In this document: positions 8,317-17,666 of the stretch, piece after piece | Layout: every line of letters starts with the position of its first letter | Position numbering within the stretch: position 1 is the stretch's first letter | NCBI RefSeq assembly: GCF_001984215.1 | Contig: NZ_CP019420.1 | Coordinates: 3,348,001 to 3,412,000 of the forward strand | DNA length: 64,000 nt | Source of the DNA: Mycobacterium sp. MS1601 | GTDB lineage: Bacteria > Actinomycetota > Actinomycetes > Mycobacteriales > Mycobacteriaceae | Reading direction: 5' to 3' | Notes under the pieces: generated by a model | Told to the model about the DNA's origin: nothing | Database searches by the model: none | The model's input: only the letters and a program-made list of their open reading frames with translations | Position numbers and translations under genes: made by a program

Positions 8317-8703
8317 ATGATCAACTACATCCCCAGCATCGAGGGCATCGGGTCCTTCGGCGACTACTCGCCGGTGTCGATTGCCGACGGCCTGGTTGCG
8401 GTGGCCGGCCAGTTCGGTACCGACGACCTGGACCCCGCAGGACAGGTTCGTGGTGCGTTCGCGAACGTGGGCAAGGCCCTGGCCGCGGCCGGGTTGGGAT
8501 TCGACGATGTGGTGAAGTTCACCACCTTTGTGGTGGGTCGGGAGACCATCCCGGTGTTCATGGAGGTCCGCAAGGAGGTCTTCGCCGAGATCTATCCGTC
8601 CGGCGTGTATCCACCGAACACGCTGTTGGTGGTGGCGGGTCTGGTGCATGAGGAGTTCGTGGTCGAGATCGAGGCGCTGGCGCAACCCAAGACCGGTGCC
8701 TGA
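8317..8703 (+). CDS. Rid-family (YjgF/YER057c/UK114) protein lacking the RidA arginine
   Basis: 128 residues, standard length for a trimeric Rid protein. The fold signature is clear: VAVAGQFGTDDL, the helix KALAAAGLGFDDVVKFTTFV, and the end YPPNTLLVVAGLVHEEFVVEIEA. In classical RidA the last segment carries an arginine in PARSxV that binds the carboxylate of the 2-aminoacrylate-type imine. Here that place reads PPNTLL, so classical enamine deaminase activity is doubtful. In nitrogen-heterocycle pathways, Rid proteins hydrolyse reactive enamines or aminoacrylates, which would fit its place between monooxygenase and hydrolase. It is 39 bases after the monooxygenase gene and abuts the next gene. 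Confidence 0.85.
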   Translation: MINYIPSIEGIGSFGDYSPVSIADGLVAVAGQFGTDDLDPAGQVRGAFANVGKALAAAGLGFDDVVKFTTFVVGRETIPVFMEVRKEVFAEIYPSGVYPPNTLLVVAGLVHEEFVVEIEALAQPKTGA

Positions 8704-9557
8704 TGGCAGGCAAACCCTTCAGCTACGGCCGGGATCAGGTGATCTCCTATCCGGTGACGGCTCTCGGTATTCGGACCCGGGTGGTGGAATCACACGGTGG
8801 CACCACACCGTTGATCTGCCTGCATGGCGTCGGATCGCGGGCTGACCGCTTCATCCCGGTGATTCCCGGTCTGGTGGACGCCGGATTCCATGTGTACGCC
8901 ATCGACTTCCCCGGGCACGGGCTCGCCGACAAGTTCGACGGCATCGACTACCGGCCCCGCGGTTTCGCCGAGTTCATCGCCGCCGTGCTCGACGAACTCG
9001 GCTTGGCCGATGTGGTGATCGCCGGGACGTCCCTCGGTGGCCAGGTGGCGGCCCGGATCGCCTGCGACCGCCCGGATTTGGTGACCGCCGTGGTGCTCAT
9101 CGGCACCATGGGCATCGCCGAGCTGCCCGAGGAGAACAAGGTGGCTGCAGAGAACGTCTCCAACGGCAGTGAGGACGCGATCCGCACCAAGTTCGCCTTC
9201 CTGGTGTCGGATCCGGCGATGATCACCGACGCCTGGGTGCGCGAGGAGTCGATGATCAACTCCTCCGCCGGTGCCACCGCAGCGTTGAGTGCTGCTGCAG
9301 CGCTGCTGAATACCGAAGCCAACGACGACCGCCAAGATCAGCGGCTGCGGTCCCAACGCCCGGATATGCCGGTGCTGATCGTCTGGGGCGAGAACGACAA
9401 GTGGACCCCGCTGCCCATGGGTCAGACATCCCATGAGCTGCTGCCCGGCTCGCATTTTGTGGTCATGCCCGGTTGCGGTCACGCCCCCTACTTCGAAGAC
9501 CCCGACACCTTCACCGAGGTCGTGTCCGCATTCGCCATCAAGGAGGGCCTGCGATGA
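8703..9557 (+). CDS. Alpha/beta-fold hydrolase of catabolic cluster 1
   Basis: 284 residues. The nucleophile elbow is GTSLGG with Ser110. The oxyanion stretch is CLHGVGSRADRF near 39-50, the acid is in WGENDKWTPL and the histidine in GCGHAPYFEDPD. A full catalytic triad is present, so it is likely an active hydrolase for a C-C, ester or amide bond. Comparable enzymes in pyridine catabolism hydrolyse the ring-opened product of a flavin monooxygenase. The ATG overlaps the Rid gene stop by one base, and its stop overlaps the next ATG, which shows translational coupling. Confidence 0.85.
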   Translation: MAGKPFSYGRDQVISYPVTALGIRTRVVESHGGTTPLICLHGVGSRADRFIPVIPGLVDAGFHVYAIDFPGHGLADKFDGIDYRPRGFAEFIAAVLDELGLADVVIAGTSLGGQVAARIACDRPDLVTAVVLIGTMGIAELPEENKVAAENVSNGSEDAIRTKFAFLVSDPAMITDAWVREESMINSSAGATAALSAAAALLNTEANDDRQDQRLRSQRPDMPVLIVWGENDKWTPLPMGQTSHELLPGSHFVVMPGCGHAPYFEDPDTFTEVVSAFAIKEGLR

Positions 9558-11023
9558 GTGAGCGTTGGTTGTTGATCGAGAACGGCACCGTCATCGACGG
9601 GGACGCCAACCCACCGATCCCCGACTGCGCGGTATTGGTGCGTAATGCGCGGATTGTGAAAATGGGGTCGGTGGATGTCGAGACCGACATCCCCCGCGGG
9701 GCCACCCTGACCCGGATTGATGCCCGCGGCAAAACGGTGATGCCCGGCCTGATCGATGTGCACTGCCACATGACCTACGGCCTGGCCCGCACCGAAGAAG
9801 AGATCTCGATCTATACCCCACCAGAGCTGCGGACCCTGATCGCCGCCGCGAACGTCGAAAAAGTGTTGTCGGCGGGGGTGACGTCGTTTTCCCAGCCGGG
9901 CGGGAGCTACTTCATCGGGGTCGGGCTGCGCGAAGGCATCAAACGCGGACTGGTGCACGGCCCACGGATGACCTCGGCCGGCCGCTATCTGACCACCAGC
10001 AATGGGTTGACCGACTGGTTTCCCGATGCGACCGGCAACCCGGAATCCAGTATCGGGAAGTTGACCAATACCGCGGATGCGATGAAAGACGAGATCCGCC
10101 GCCAGGCCAAGGCCGGGGTGGATCTGATCAAACTGGCGGATTCTCCGTATGGGGATTTTCAGGCGTTCACCAATGATGAGTTGAAGATGTGCGCCGACCT
10201 CGCTCATCAACTCGGACTCAAGATCACCATCCACGCCCGCGGTGACGGCGAGATGAACGCCGCGGTCAACGCCGGGTTCGATCACATCATGCACGGCAAT
10301 TACATGTCTGATGCCACCATCGAGAACCTCGCGGCGAGTGGGATTCCGTTGGCGCCGACGCAGTTGTTCATGCATCACATCGTGGAGTTCGCCGAGATCT
10401 CCCGGAATCGTCCCTCGATTGTGGAGGCGACGAAGCGGATGAACGACGCCACCCAGGAAACCCTGCACCGCGCCCACGCCGCCGGCGTGAAATTCGCCAT
10501 GGGCACCGACAGTGGTTTTGCGACGGTGCCGTACGGGGTGTGGCACGCCCGCGAACTCGAAATGCTCATGCTCTACACCGGCATGACCAGCCTGGAAGCC
10601 ATCCAAGCCGGCACCAAACACGGTGCGAATGCCGTGAACCTGCCTGATGACGTGGGTGTCCTGGAAGAAGGCAGGCTCGCCGACATCCTCATCGTCGATG
10701 GGGATCCGGTGGCCGATATCCGGGTCCTATATCAACCCGGGAAGGTTGAGACGGTGATCCTCAACGGGGAGGTGCAGACCTTCCCGGACGACATCCGCGA
10801 CCGCTTTATGCGTAATGATTATCTGCCGCATGAGTACGGCTGGGAAGTGTTGTCCTACGAGCGGGTCTACCACGGCGCTCCGCAACCCAAGACGCAGTTG
10901 GATTGGACCTCCGAGCAACGCCACGACGTCGTCAACGACGTCCGCAAATCCGAAAAACTCGGAGCGCTCGCCGCCGCCGGTACCGCCGCCAACCTCAACG
11001 GGGAAGGCCCTGCAGCAGAATGA
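9554..11023 (+). CDS. Amidohydrolase (imidazolonepropionase/prolidase-like, metal dependent)
   Basis: 489 residues starting at ATG 9554, in an ATGA overlap with the previous stop and after AGGAGGG. The metal site is visible in order: DVHCHMTYG (HxH), VDLIKLADSP (the bridging-lysine region), ITIHARGDGE, FDHIMHGNY and FAMGTDSGF (catalytic Asp). The C-terminal ~60 residues return to the small beta domain and then run on as a polar tail. The enzyme should hydrolyse an amide or cyclic amidine or lactam bond. In this cluster it could release nitrogen from an opened ring. Exact substrate unknown. Confidence 0.87.
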   Translation: MSERWLLIENGTVIDGDANPPIPDCAVLVRNARIVKMGSVDVETDIPRGATLTRIDARGKTVMPGLIDVHCHMTYGLARTEEEISIYTPPELRTLIAAANVEKVLSAGVTSFSQPGGSYFIGVGLREGIKRGLVHGPRMTSAGRYLTTSNGLTDWFPDATGNPESSIGKLTNTADAMKDEIRRQAKAGVDLIKLADSPYGDFQAFTNDELKMCADLAHQLGLKITIHARGDGEMNAAVNAGFDHIMHGNYMSDATIENLAASGIPLAPTQLFMHHIVEFAEISRNRPSIVEATKRMNDATQETLHRAHAAGVKFAMGTDSGFATVPYGVWHARELEMLMLYTGMTSLEAIQAGTKHGANAVNLPDDVGVLEEGRLADILIVDGDPVADIRVLYQPGKVETVILNGEVQTFPDDIRDRFMRNDYLPHEYGWEVLSYERVYHGAPQPKTQLDWTSEQRHDVVNDVRKSEKLGALAAAGTAANLNGEGPAAE

Positions 11024-11883
11024 AATACGTCCACTTCCGCCACGGCAACCAGTGGGCCGTCGGCCAGCTCACCGACGACAACACCATCCTCGAAGTGCAC
11101 AGCAGCGATCCCACCCTGGGTGTGCTGGCACTCGTCGAAGAAGGCAGCGTCGCTGCCGCGCCACGGCGCGGTCAGACCCACCACGTCGACGACGTGGAAC
11201 TCGGTGCGCCGTTCCCGCTGCCGCGGCGCAACATCTTCTGCGTCGGCAAAAACTACCGTGAGCACGCCGCCGAATTCGCCGGCAGCGGCTACGATTCCGG
11301 CGCCGCCCAGGTGATCCCGAAGTTCCCGATCATCTTCACCAAAGCCCCCTCGTCGGTCACCGGCCCTGATACCCGCGTCACCGTCTCCGAAAACCTCAGC
11401 CACGAATTGGACTACGAAGCAGAACTCGCCGTCATCATCGGCACCGGCGGCCGCCACATCACCAAAGAGAAAGCCCTGGAACATGTCTGGGGATACACCC
11501 TGGTCAACGATCTAACCGCCCGAGACCTACAACGCGACCATCAACAGTGGTTCCTCGGCAAATCCCCCGACAACTTCGCACCCATGGGGCCGTGGGCCGT
11601 GACCAAAGACGAGATCAACCTCGACGATACGGTCATCACGTGCACCGTCAACGGTGAACTGCGGCAGAAGGCCAACACCGCCGACCTGATCTTCGACATC
11701 CCCACCCTCATCCACACCATCTCCGCCGTCATGACCCTTCAACCCGGCGACATCATCGCCACCGGCACACCCGCCGGCGTCGGCATCGGCTTCCTGCCGC
11801 CGCAGTTCCTCGCCGACGGAGATCTGGTGGAGGTGACCGCAACCGGCCTAGGCACCCTCCGCACCCGGATCCAATTCGAGTGA
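11020..11883 (+). CDS. Fumarylacetoacetate hydrolase (FAH) family protein
   Basis: 287 residues from ATG 11020, overlapping the previous stop. FAH-fold marks are IFCVGKNYREHAAEF, the metal-binding ELDYEAELAVIIG (E-x-E pattern), TLVNDLTARDLQ, WFLGKSPDNFAPMGPW and PGDIIATGTPAGVG. The family includes fumarylpyruvate hydrolases, 2-oxo-hept-3-ene-dioate isomerases/decarboxylases and oxaloacetate decarboxylases. All act on 2-oxo acids late in aromatic breakdown. Here it is probably the last chemical step of the hydrolase series, yielding central metabolites. The importer genes follow after a 150-base gap. Confidence 0.88.
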   Translation: MKYVHFRHGNQWAVGQLTDDNTILEVHSSDPTLGVLALVEEGSVAAAPRRGQTHHVDDVELGAPFPLPRRNIFCVGKNYREHAAEFAGSGYDSGAAQVIPKFPIIFTKAPSSVTGPDTRVTVSENLSHELDYEAELAVIIGTGGRHITKEKALEHVWGYTLVNDLTARDLQRDHQQWFLGKSPDNFAPMGPWAVTKDEINLDDTVITCTVNGELRQKANTADLIFDIPTLIHTISAVMTLQPGDIIATGTPAGVGIGFLPPQFLADGDLVEVTATGLGTLRTRIQFE

Positions 11884-12034
11884 CTTGGACCACAGTTAAC
11901 AGTCAACATCGCCGTAACTTCAGTGCAACTTAGTCAGAACTCAATGCAGCTTAAATGGGCTGGTCCACGACGGGCCCAGCCTCACCGCATCAGCGGGCAA
12001 ACCATCGCGGGACTCACCAACTGAAGGGACCACT

Positions 12035-13278
12035 GTGAAGAAGAACATGATTGCGCTGGGGCGGCGCTGTCTGTGGGAGTTTTACTGGCGGGCTGTGCCG
12101 AAGGTGGCAACCAGGCCGGCGGCAGTGGGGGAGGAGCGCCGGGCGACGAGATCGTCTTCGGCCAGATGCTCGGTGTCACTGGTGATTACGCACCGTGGGC
12201 CAGCTCCACCATCGAACCGGCCCAGATGGCCATCGACGAGATCAACGCCGAAGGCGGCGTGATGGGCACCCCGGTGCGGCTCATCACCGAGGACACGCGC
12301 TCCACAGTCGACGGCGCGGTGTCGGGCTTCTCGAAGCTCACCACCTCCAGCGGCATCACAGTGCTCGGCAGCCTGGAGTCGGACGGCCAGGTGGCGTTGT
12401 TCGACCAGATCCAGCAGCGTCAGTTGCCCAATATCTGCCCGTCCTGCGGTACGCCCTTCCTGGACGAACGAGGAGGCGAATACTCCTTCCGCATCACGGC
12501 TTCCGACAGTGACGCCGGCCTGATCGTGGCGCAGGTGGCCCGCGACAGTGGCGTGAAGAAGCTCGGCATGATCGTGCAGAACACCGAGGGTGCCTCGGGT
12601 CCCGCCGAGGTGGCTCGCGAGGCGTTCGAGCGCACCGGTGGAGAGGTCAATTACGTCACCATCGAGCCGGGCGCGTCGTCGTACAACAGTGAGATCGCCC
12701 GCGCCCTCGAAGGAAACCCTGACGCGCTCTATGTCGCTGCCGGTATCGAGGCCGGTATCCCGATCCTGCGTGAGATCGACCGCCGCGGCTACGACGTACC
12801 GATCTTCGTCTCGCCCGACCTGATCACCAACGAGATCGCGGCAATGCCGAATGCCGATCAGCTGCAAGCGGTTTTGACTGCGTTCGACACCGAGTCTCCT
12901 GCGTACAAGTCCTTCGCCGAGCGGTGGATGGAGAAGAGCGGCCACGCCCCTGAGCCAGGTATGTACGATGCCAACAACTACGACCAGTACATCCTGTTCG
13001 CGTTGGCCATGGAAGCGGCGCAGTCCACCGACGGCCCGGCAGTGGCTTCCAAGATCATCGACGTGGCCAGCGCTCCCGGCACCAAGGTCTACTCCTTCAA
13101 GGAAGGCAAGGAAGCCCTGGCCCGCGGCGAGGACATCGACTACGACGGCGCCTCCAGCTCGCTGGACCTCAACGAGTACGGCAACCTGCTCTCGCCCGTG
13201 CTGTCCAAGATGACCGTGCAGGACGGCGAATGGGTGGTCGGCGAATCCGTCGACGTCGACCCCTCGCTGCGTCCCTGA
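12035..13278 (+). CDS. Branched-chain-type ABC importer, lipid-anchored substrate-binding protein (frameshift in the signal peptide)
   Basis: The mature part (LLAGC lipobox, then DEIVFGQMLGVTGDYAP) is a Liv-type periplasmic-binding fold protein of ~395 residues. In its own frame the only start is GTG 12073, giving a signal peptide without its charged n-region. One frame over, GTG 12035 with AAGGGA five bases upstream reads MKKNMIALG and then breaks. Adding one G/C at about 12060 joins both into MKKNMIALGAALSVGVLLAGC, a perfect lipoprotein signal. A lost base, real or from sequencing, is therefore likely. It is the first gene of a five-gene importer. Ligands of such proteins range from amino acids to amides and aromatic acids, and cluster context suggests the cluster 1 substrate. 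Confidence 0.82.
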
Positions 13279-13297
13279 CCGGGAGATACCCACCACC

Positions 13298-14158
13298 ATG
13301 CAGAATCTCTTCTTCGGTCTGCTGACCGGTGCTGTATTGGCAGTCGCCACGTCGGGTTTCGCGCTCCTGCGCAACACCGAGCGGTTCCTGCACACAGCAC
13401 ACGGCCAGTTCATGGCCCTGGGCGGACTGCTGGGCCTCACCCTGGCCCAGCAGCTCGGCCCCTGGATCGGACTGCCCATCGCCGTGCTGATCACCGCCGC
13501 GATCGGCGTCATCTGCGGCAAGATGCTTTTCGACCCGATCAAGGCGCAGGGCGCGAACGTCATGCTGTTCACCTCGGTGGGCTTGGCGTTTCTCACCTAC
13601 GCGGTGATGCTGGTGGTGTTCGGTGCCGACATCAAGGTTTTCGACATCTCACTCGGATCCGCACAACAGTTCGGGCCGTTCATGATTGCCCCCGGTGAGA
13701 TCGTCCTACTGCTCGTCGCCGCAGCGGTCACCGCTGGGCTGTGGCTGCTTTTGTCCCATTCCTCGGTGGGGCGCAGCATCCGTGCGGTGTCGTCCAACCG
13801 GGAGCTTGCCCAGATCCGTGGTGTGCCCACCAACCAGATCAGTTCAGTGGTGTGGGCCCTCAGCTCGGGCCTGGCCGCCATTGCCGGCATCATGATGGGC
13901 ATCCTCGGTTCGACATCCGCCGAAGCGGGCTGGACCTACATCCTGCTGGTGCTGGCCGCCGCCGTCCTCGGTGGTGTCAGCAACATCTTGGGTGTGGTTG
14001 CCGCGGCGATGCTGCTCGGCATCGTGATGGATCTCAGTGCGTTGGTGGTGGATACGGCGTTCCGCCCTGTCATCGCCTTCGCGCTGCTGATCGCGGTGCT
14101 GATCGTGCGGCCTCAGGGTCTGTTCTCCTTCGCCGCTCGAAAAGAGGCCGTCGCATGA
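13298..14158 (+). CDS. Liv-type ABC transporter permease (LivH class)
   Basis: 286 residues with about eight hydrophobic helices. It begins LFFGLLTGAVLAVATSGFALL and has the LivH-like cytoplasmic loop SHSSVGRSIRAVSSNRELAQIRGV, which contacts the ATPases. The end LIVRPQGLFSFAARKE is characteristic of the class. It forms the membrane channel with the next gene. The stop overlaps that gene's ATG by ATGA, indicating coupled translation. Confidence 0.9.
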   Translation: MQNLFFGLLTGAVLAVATSGFALLRNTERFLHTAHGQFMALGGLLGLTLAQQLGPWIGLPIAVLITAAIGVICGKMLFDPIKAQGANVMLFTSVGLAFLTYAVMLVVFGADIKVFDISLGSAQQFGPFMIAPGEIVLLLVAAAVTAGLWLLLSHSSVGRSIRAVSSNRELAQIRGVPTNQISSVVWALSSGLAAIAGIMMGILGSTSAEAGWTYILLVLAAAVLGGVSNILGVVAAAMLLGIVMDLSALVVDTAFRPVIAFALLIAVLIVRPQGLFSFAARKEAVA

Positions 14159-15147
14159 TCTCGATGTCCTTCCTGGCCACCGTGCTCACCCTGGCGGTGG
14201 TGTACTCGATGGCCACCCAGCTGCTCAACCTCGAAGCGGGCTGGGGCGGTATGTGGGATCTGGGCGTTGCCGGCCTGATCGCTGTGGGTGCCTACAGCTA
14301 CGTGCTGCTGACCTCCGCACCTGACGCGATGGTGCCCGGTCTCGGACTCCCGGTGCTGGGTGGCATGATCGGTGCAGGCATCATCACGGCGCTGATCGCG
14401 GCGCTGATCGGCTGGCCCGCGTTGCGTTTGCGCGGTGAGTACTTCCTCATCAGCACCTTTGCGTTCGCCGAGATCATCCGGCAGCTCATCATCATCGGCA
14501 AGGGCTTCACCGGCGGTACTTTCGGCATCACGTTCGTCAAGCGCCCGTTCGAGGCGGCGTTCCGCTTCGACGCGTACCCGTTTGTGCTGCTGGGCATCAC
14601 CATCGTGATGTCGGTGGTGGTGTTCCTGATCTGCTCGCGGGTCGCCGGATCCGTCTACGGCATGACCCTGCGTGCCGCGCGTGACAACGAGCCATTGGCG
14701 ATGGCCACCGGTACCTCGGTGAAAACCCTTCGGATGTCCACGTATTCGTTTGTCGGACTGCTGGTCGGGTTCTTCGTGGCCCCGGCGTTCGTATGGTTCC
14801 TCGGTGCCCTGGTGCCGTCGACCTTCGGCGCCACGCTCACCTTCACCATCTGGGCCGGACTGGTGATCGGTGGTCTGGGCAGCCGGATCGGCCCGGTGGT
14901 CGGCGCTCTGCTGCTCACCTGCGCCAGCGAGGCCGTCCGGCTCATCGAGGTGTCGCCGGCGCACGCGCACCTGCTCTCGGCGGTTCAGCCCGCACTGGTC
15001 GGCATCCTGCTGATCGTCGTGCTGCGGTGGAGGCCGGGCGGATTGTTCACCGAACGTGGATCATTCGCCCGAGCCCGGCACATCTCCGGGGAATTGAAAC
15101 GTCTGAAGCCGGTTGGCGCAGCGGCAGTCAAGGGAGGCGCAGCCTGA
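14155..15147 (+). CDS. Liv-type ABC transporter permease (LivM class)
   Basis: 330 residues from ATG 14155, inside an ATGA overlap. Multiple membrane helices are seen, with the LivM-type stretch GWPALRLRGEYFLISTFAFAEIIR and the coupling loop YGMTLRAARDNEPLAMATG. The region WAGLVIGGLGSRIGPVVGALLL and the tail WRPGGLFTERG are typical. It pairs with the LivH-class permease. The last ~30 residues are polar. An upstream in-frame extension to 13741 exists but lies entirely within the LivH gene. Confidence 0.9.
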   Translation: MISMSFLATVLTLAVVYSMATQLLNLEAGWGGMWDLGVAGLIAVGAYSYVLLTSAPDAMVPGLGLPVLGGMIGAGIITALIAALIGWPALRLRGEYFLISTFAFAEIIRQLIIIGKGFTGGTFGITFVKRPFEAAFRFDAYPFVLLGITIVMSVVVFLICSRVAGSVYGMTLRAARDNEPLAMATGTSVKTLRMSTYSFVGLLVGFFVAPAFVWFLGALVPSTFGATLTFTIWAGLVIGGLGSRIGPVVGALLLTCASEAVRLIEVSPAHAHLLSAVQPALVGILLIVVLRWRPGGLFTERGSFARARHISGELKRLKPVGAAAVKGGAA

Positions 15148-15962
15148 TGTCGAACGACACATCCCCGACACAGAAGACCGACCCGCCGATGCTGACGTTG
15201 AAGGACGTCAACAAGCAGTTCGGCGGAGTCAAGGCGGTGCAGAACGTCAACCTGGCGATCGACAGCACCAAGGTCACCGCGTTGATCGGCCCCAACGGGG
15301 CCGGCAAGACCACGCTGTTCAACGTGATCTCCGGCTTCGGTACCCCGTACACCGGCACCATCACGTTCGGCGACGTCGACCTGACCGGGCTGGTGCCGCA
15401 CAAGGCTGCCCGCGCCGGCGTGGTTCGGACGTTCCAGACGCCTATCGGGTTCCCGTCGATGACGGTGGCAGAGAACATCGCCATCGCCATCGTCGGGCAC
15501 AGCCTGAGCAACCCGTGGAGCCCGTTCCTGCGGTGGCGCCGTGACAAGCAGATGCGTCAGCAGGCCATGGAGCAGGCACGAGAGCTGTTGGCCAAGGCCG
15601 GAATCGAAGGACTGGCCGACGTGCCGGGTTCCGATCTGTCACCGGGCAATGCCAAGCTGGTGGAGATCACGCGTCAGCTGGCGATGCGGCCGAAAATGCT
15701 GCTGCTCGACGAACCGGCCGCGGCCATGGCCGTCGACCAGATCCGTACGCTGTCGCGACTGATCCGCGGTATCGCCGACGACGGTATCGGCGTGCTGGTG
15801 ATCGACCACAACCTGGGCTTCGTCCTGGAACTGGCCGACACCGTTCACGTCCTGGAGTACGGAGCCGTCGTGGCCTCCGGCACCCCCGAGGAAATCGGTA
15901 ACGACCCACGAGTGCGCGAGATCTATCTCGGCGGAGCGGAGGAGGAAGCCGGTGCTGCTTGA
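15147..15962 (+). CDS. Liv-type ABC transporter ATP-binding protein (LivG class)
   Basis: 271 residues from ATG 15147, after AGGGAGG and overlapping the previous stop. Walker A is GPNGAGKTT, the Q-loop VVRTFQTP, Walker B MLLLDEPAAAMA and the H-loop VIDHNLGFV. The ABC signature reads LSPGNAKLVEI instead of the usual LSYGQ/LSGGQ form, so it has diverged but keeps the serine and glycine. The motor function is probably retained, in a heterodimer with the LivF-class protein. It overlaps the LivF gene by 11 bases. Confidence 0.88.
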   Translation: MSNDTSPTQKTDPPMLTLKDVNKQFGGVKAVQNVNLAIDSTKVTALIGPNGAGKTTLFNVISGFGTPYTGTITFGDVDLTGLVPHKAARAGVVRTFQTPIGFPSMTVAENIAIAIVGHSLSNPWSPFLRWRRDKQMRQQAMEQARELLAKAGIEGLADVPGSDLSPGNAKLVEITRQLAMRPKMLLLDEPAAAMAVDQIRTLSRLIRGIADDGIGVLVIDHNLGFVLELADTVHVLEYGAVVASGTPEEIGNDPRVREIYLGGAEEEAGAA

Positions 15963-16662
15963 CGTACGCGACTTGGCGGCGGGTTACGGCAACCTCGAGG
16001 TGGTGCGTAGCGCCAGCTTGCAGGTTGCCGAGGGTGAGATCGTAGCCATCGTCGGCCCCAACGGGGCGGGCAAGACCACCCTGCTGAAGGCAATTGCGCG
16101 GTCGTTGCCGCTGAAAGGCGGCAGCCTCCACTTTGCCGGCGACGACATCAGCACCCTTGCGCAGACCAAGATCTCCGAACGCGGCATGGGCTATGTTCCC
16201 CAGCGCGGCAACGTGTTTCCCGAGCTGTCAGTGGCCGAGAACCTCCAGGTCTCCTGGCGGGGATCGGCAGCCGACCTGCGTCGTGAGTCGGAATCCATCT
16301 ACCACCGGTTCCCGCGACTCCTGGAGCGCAAGAAGCAGGCGGCCAGCACCCTGTCCGGCGGTGAGCGCCAGATGCTGGCCATCGCCTGCGCGCTGCTGGG
16401 ACGCCCGTCGCTCCTGCTTCTCGACGAACCGACGACCGGACTGGCGCCGATCGTGGTCAAGGAACGGATCGACGACATCTTGCGGTTACGTGACGAGGGG
16501 GCCGGGGTGCTGTGGGTGATCGAAGAACATCCCCGCATCTGTCTGCCCGCCGTCGACAAGGTGCACTTCATGGCCGACGGCAACCTGGCCGCACCCATTC
16601 CCGCGGCCGAACTTCTCGCTGAGGGGGCTCTCGAAGAACTGTTCTTCGGCGCCCACACCTGA
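15952..16662 (+). CDS. Liv-type ABC transporter ATP-binding protein (LivF class)
   Basis: 236 residues, start GTG 15952 inside the end of the LivG-class gene. Walker A GPNGAGKTTLLKAI, signature LSGGERQMLAI, Walker B LLLLDEPTTGLAP and H-loop VIEEHPR are all canonical. The region ERGMGYVPQRGNVFPELSV is typical of LivF. It powers import with the LivG-class subunit. The oxygenase gene follows after 14 bases, which ties transport to catabolism in one transcript. Confidence 0.9.
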   Translation: MLLDVRDLAAGYGNLEVVRSASLQVAEGEIVAIVGPNGAGKTTLLKAIARSLPLKGGSLHFAGDDISTLAQTKISERGMGYVPQRGNVFPELSVAENLQVSWRGSAADLRRESESIYHRFPRLLERKKQAASTLSGGERQMLAIACALLGRPSLLLLDEPTTGLAPIVVKERIDDILRLRDEGAGVLWVIEEHPRICLPAVDKVHFMADGNLAAPIPAAELLAEGALEELFFGAHT

Positions 16663-16676
16663 CGAAATGAGCTGAA

Positions 16677-17666
16677 ATGAACGGACTCAACCGGTTCTGG
16701 CATCCGCTGACCACCTCGGAGCGGGTGGCAGAACAGCCTCGCCGCTTCACCCTGCTCGATGACTACGTGGTTGCCTACCGCGACGACGAAGGCAACGTCG
16801 CGGCGTTCCGCGACATCTGCATCCACCGTGGTGCGGCGCTGTCGCTGGGCTGGGTGCGTGACGGCAAGCTGGTGTGCCCGTACCACGGTTGGCAGTACAA
16901 CCGCGAGGGCGCCTGTGTGCGCATCCCCTCGCGGCCCGAAGGCACCGCCATTCCCGCCGCGGCCAAGGCGTACAAGTACGCGGTGCAGGAGCGCTACGGC
17001 CTCATCTGGGTTGCCGTCGATGACCCGGAGTTGGGAGTGCCCGACTTCCCGGGTGACATCTACGACCAGCCCGGCTGGCATTCGTTCATCAGCTACAACG
17101 AGATCTGGCAGACCTCGGCCGCCCGCGCCGTCGAGAACTTCATGGACTTCTCGCATTTCCCGTACGTCCACGAAGGGCTGCTGGGCACCGAGGACAACGC
17201 CGAGATCGCGCCCTACGTCGTGGAGAAGCGCGAGGACGGCCTGCACTACTGGCTGGAACAGGAAGAGCCCAGCGATCTCTACGGCGCAGGCGGGTCTCAG
17301 CTGGTGCGCTACGAGTACACCCTGGTGGTCCCGTTCACCATCCATCTGAAGAAGATCGAGGTGGGCACCGGTCGCGAGACCATCATCACCCAGTTCACCT
17401 CGCCGCAGACGGCGAAGACCACCGAGCTGTTCGTCTTCATCGTGCGCAACCACAGCCACGACGACCCCGACAGCAAGTTCGGCGACTTCACCAACAAGAT
17501 CATGGAGCAGGATCGCGTGATCGTGGAAAGCCAGCGGCCCGAACAGCTTCCGGAGTCACTGCGCGAGGAGCTGCACATCAAGGTGCCCGACTCGGCGAGC
17601 CTGCTCTACCGTCAGCGCCTGGCCTCGCTGGCCAAGGTCGAGGTCTCCGGACCGTACGGGGCCTGA
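16677..17666 (+). CDS. Rieske non-haem iron oxygenase, terminal oxygenase subunit
   Basis: 329 residues. The Rieske [2Fe-2S] ligands are C48-x-H50 (ICIHRG) and C67-x2-H70 (CPYHGW). The catalytic iron site shows D157, H160 and H165 in NFMDFSHFPYVHEG. The length and single-subunit form resemble vanillate O-demethylase and N-demethylase-type monooxygenases rather than large dioxygenase alpha subunits. It probably removes an O- or N-alkyl group, or hydroxylates, using electrons from the reductase encoded next. Its stop shares one base with the reductase start. Confidence 0.9.
   Translation: MNGLNRFWHPLTTSERVAEQPRRFTLLDDYVVAYRDDEGNVAAFRDICIHRGAALSLGWVRDGKLVCPYHGWQYNREGACVRIPSRPEGTAIPAAAKAYKYAVQERYGLIWVAVDDPELGVPDFPGDIYDQPGWHSFISYNEIWQTSAARAVENFMDFSHFPYVHEGLLGTEDNAEIAPYVVEKREDGLHYWLEQEEPSDLYGAGGSQLVRYEYTLVVPFTIHLKKIEVGTGRETIITQFTSPQTAKTTELFVFIVRNHSHDDPDSKFGDFTNKIMEQDRVIVESQRPEQLPESLREELHIKVPDSASLLYRQRLASLAKVEVSGPYGA

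Noticed and set aside
7051..8685. 544-residue open frame on the minus strand
   Set aside because: It is antisense to the FAD monooxygenase and Rid genes, both of which carry clear motifs.
12082..13596. 504-residue open frame on the minus strand
   Set aside because: Antisense to the binding protein and permease genes, without recognisable domains.
13741..14154. Long upstream extension of the LivM-class gene
   Set aside because: The extension is out-of-frame LivH coding sequence. ATG 14155 in the ATGA overlap is the natural start.
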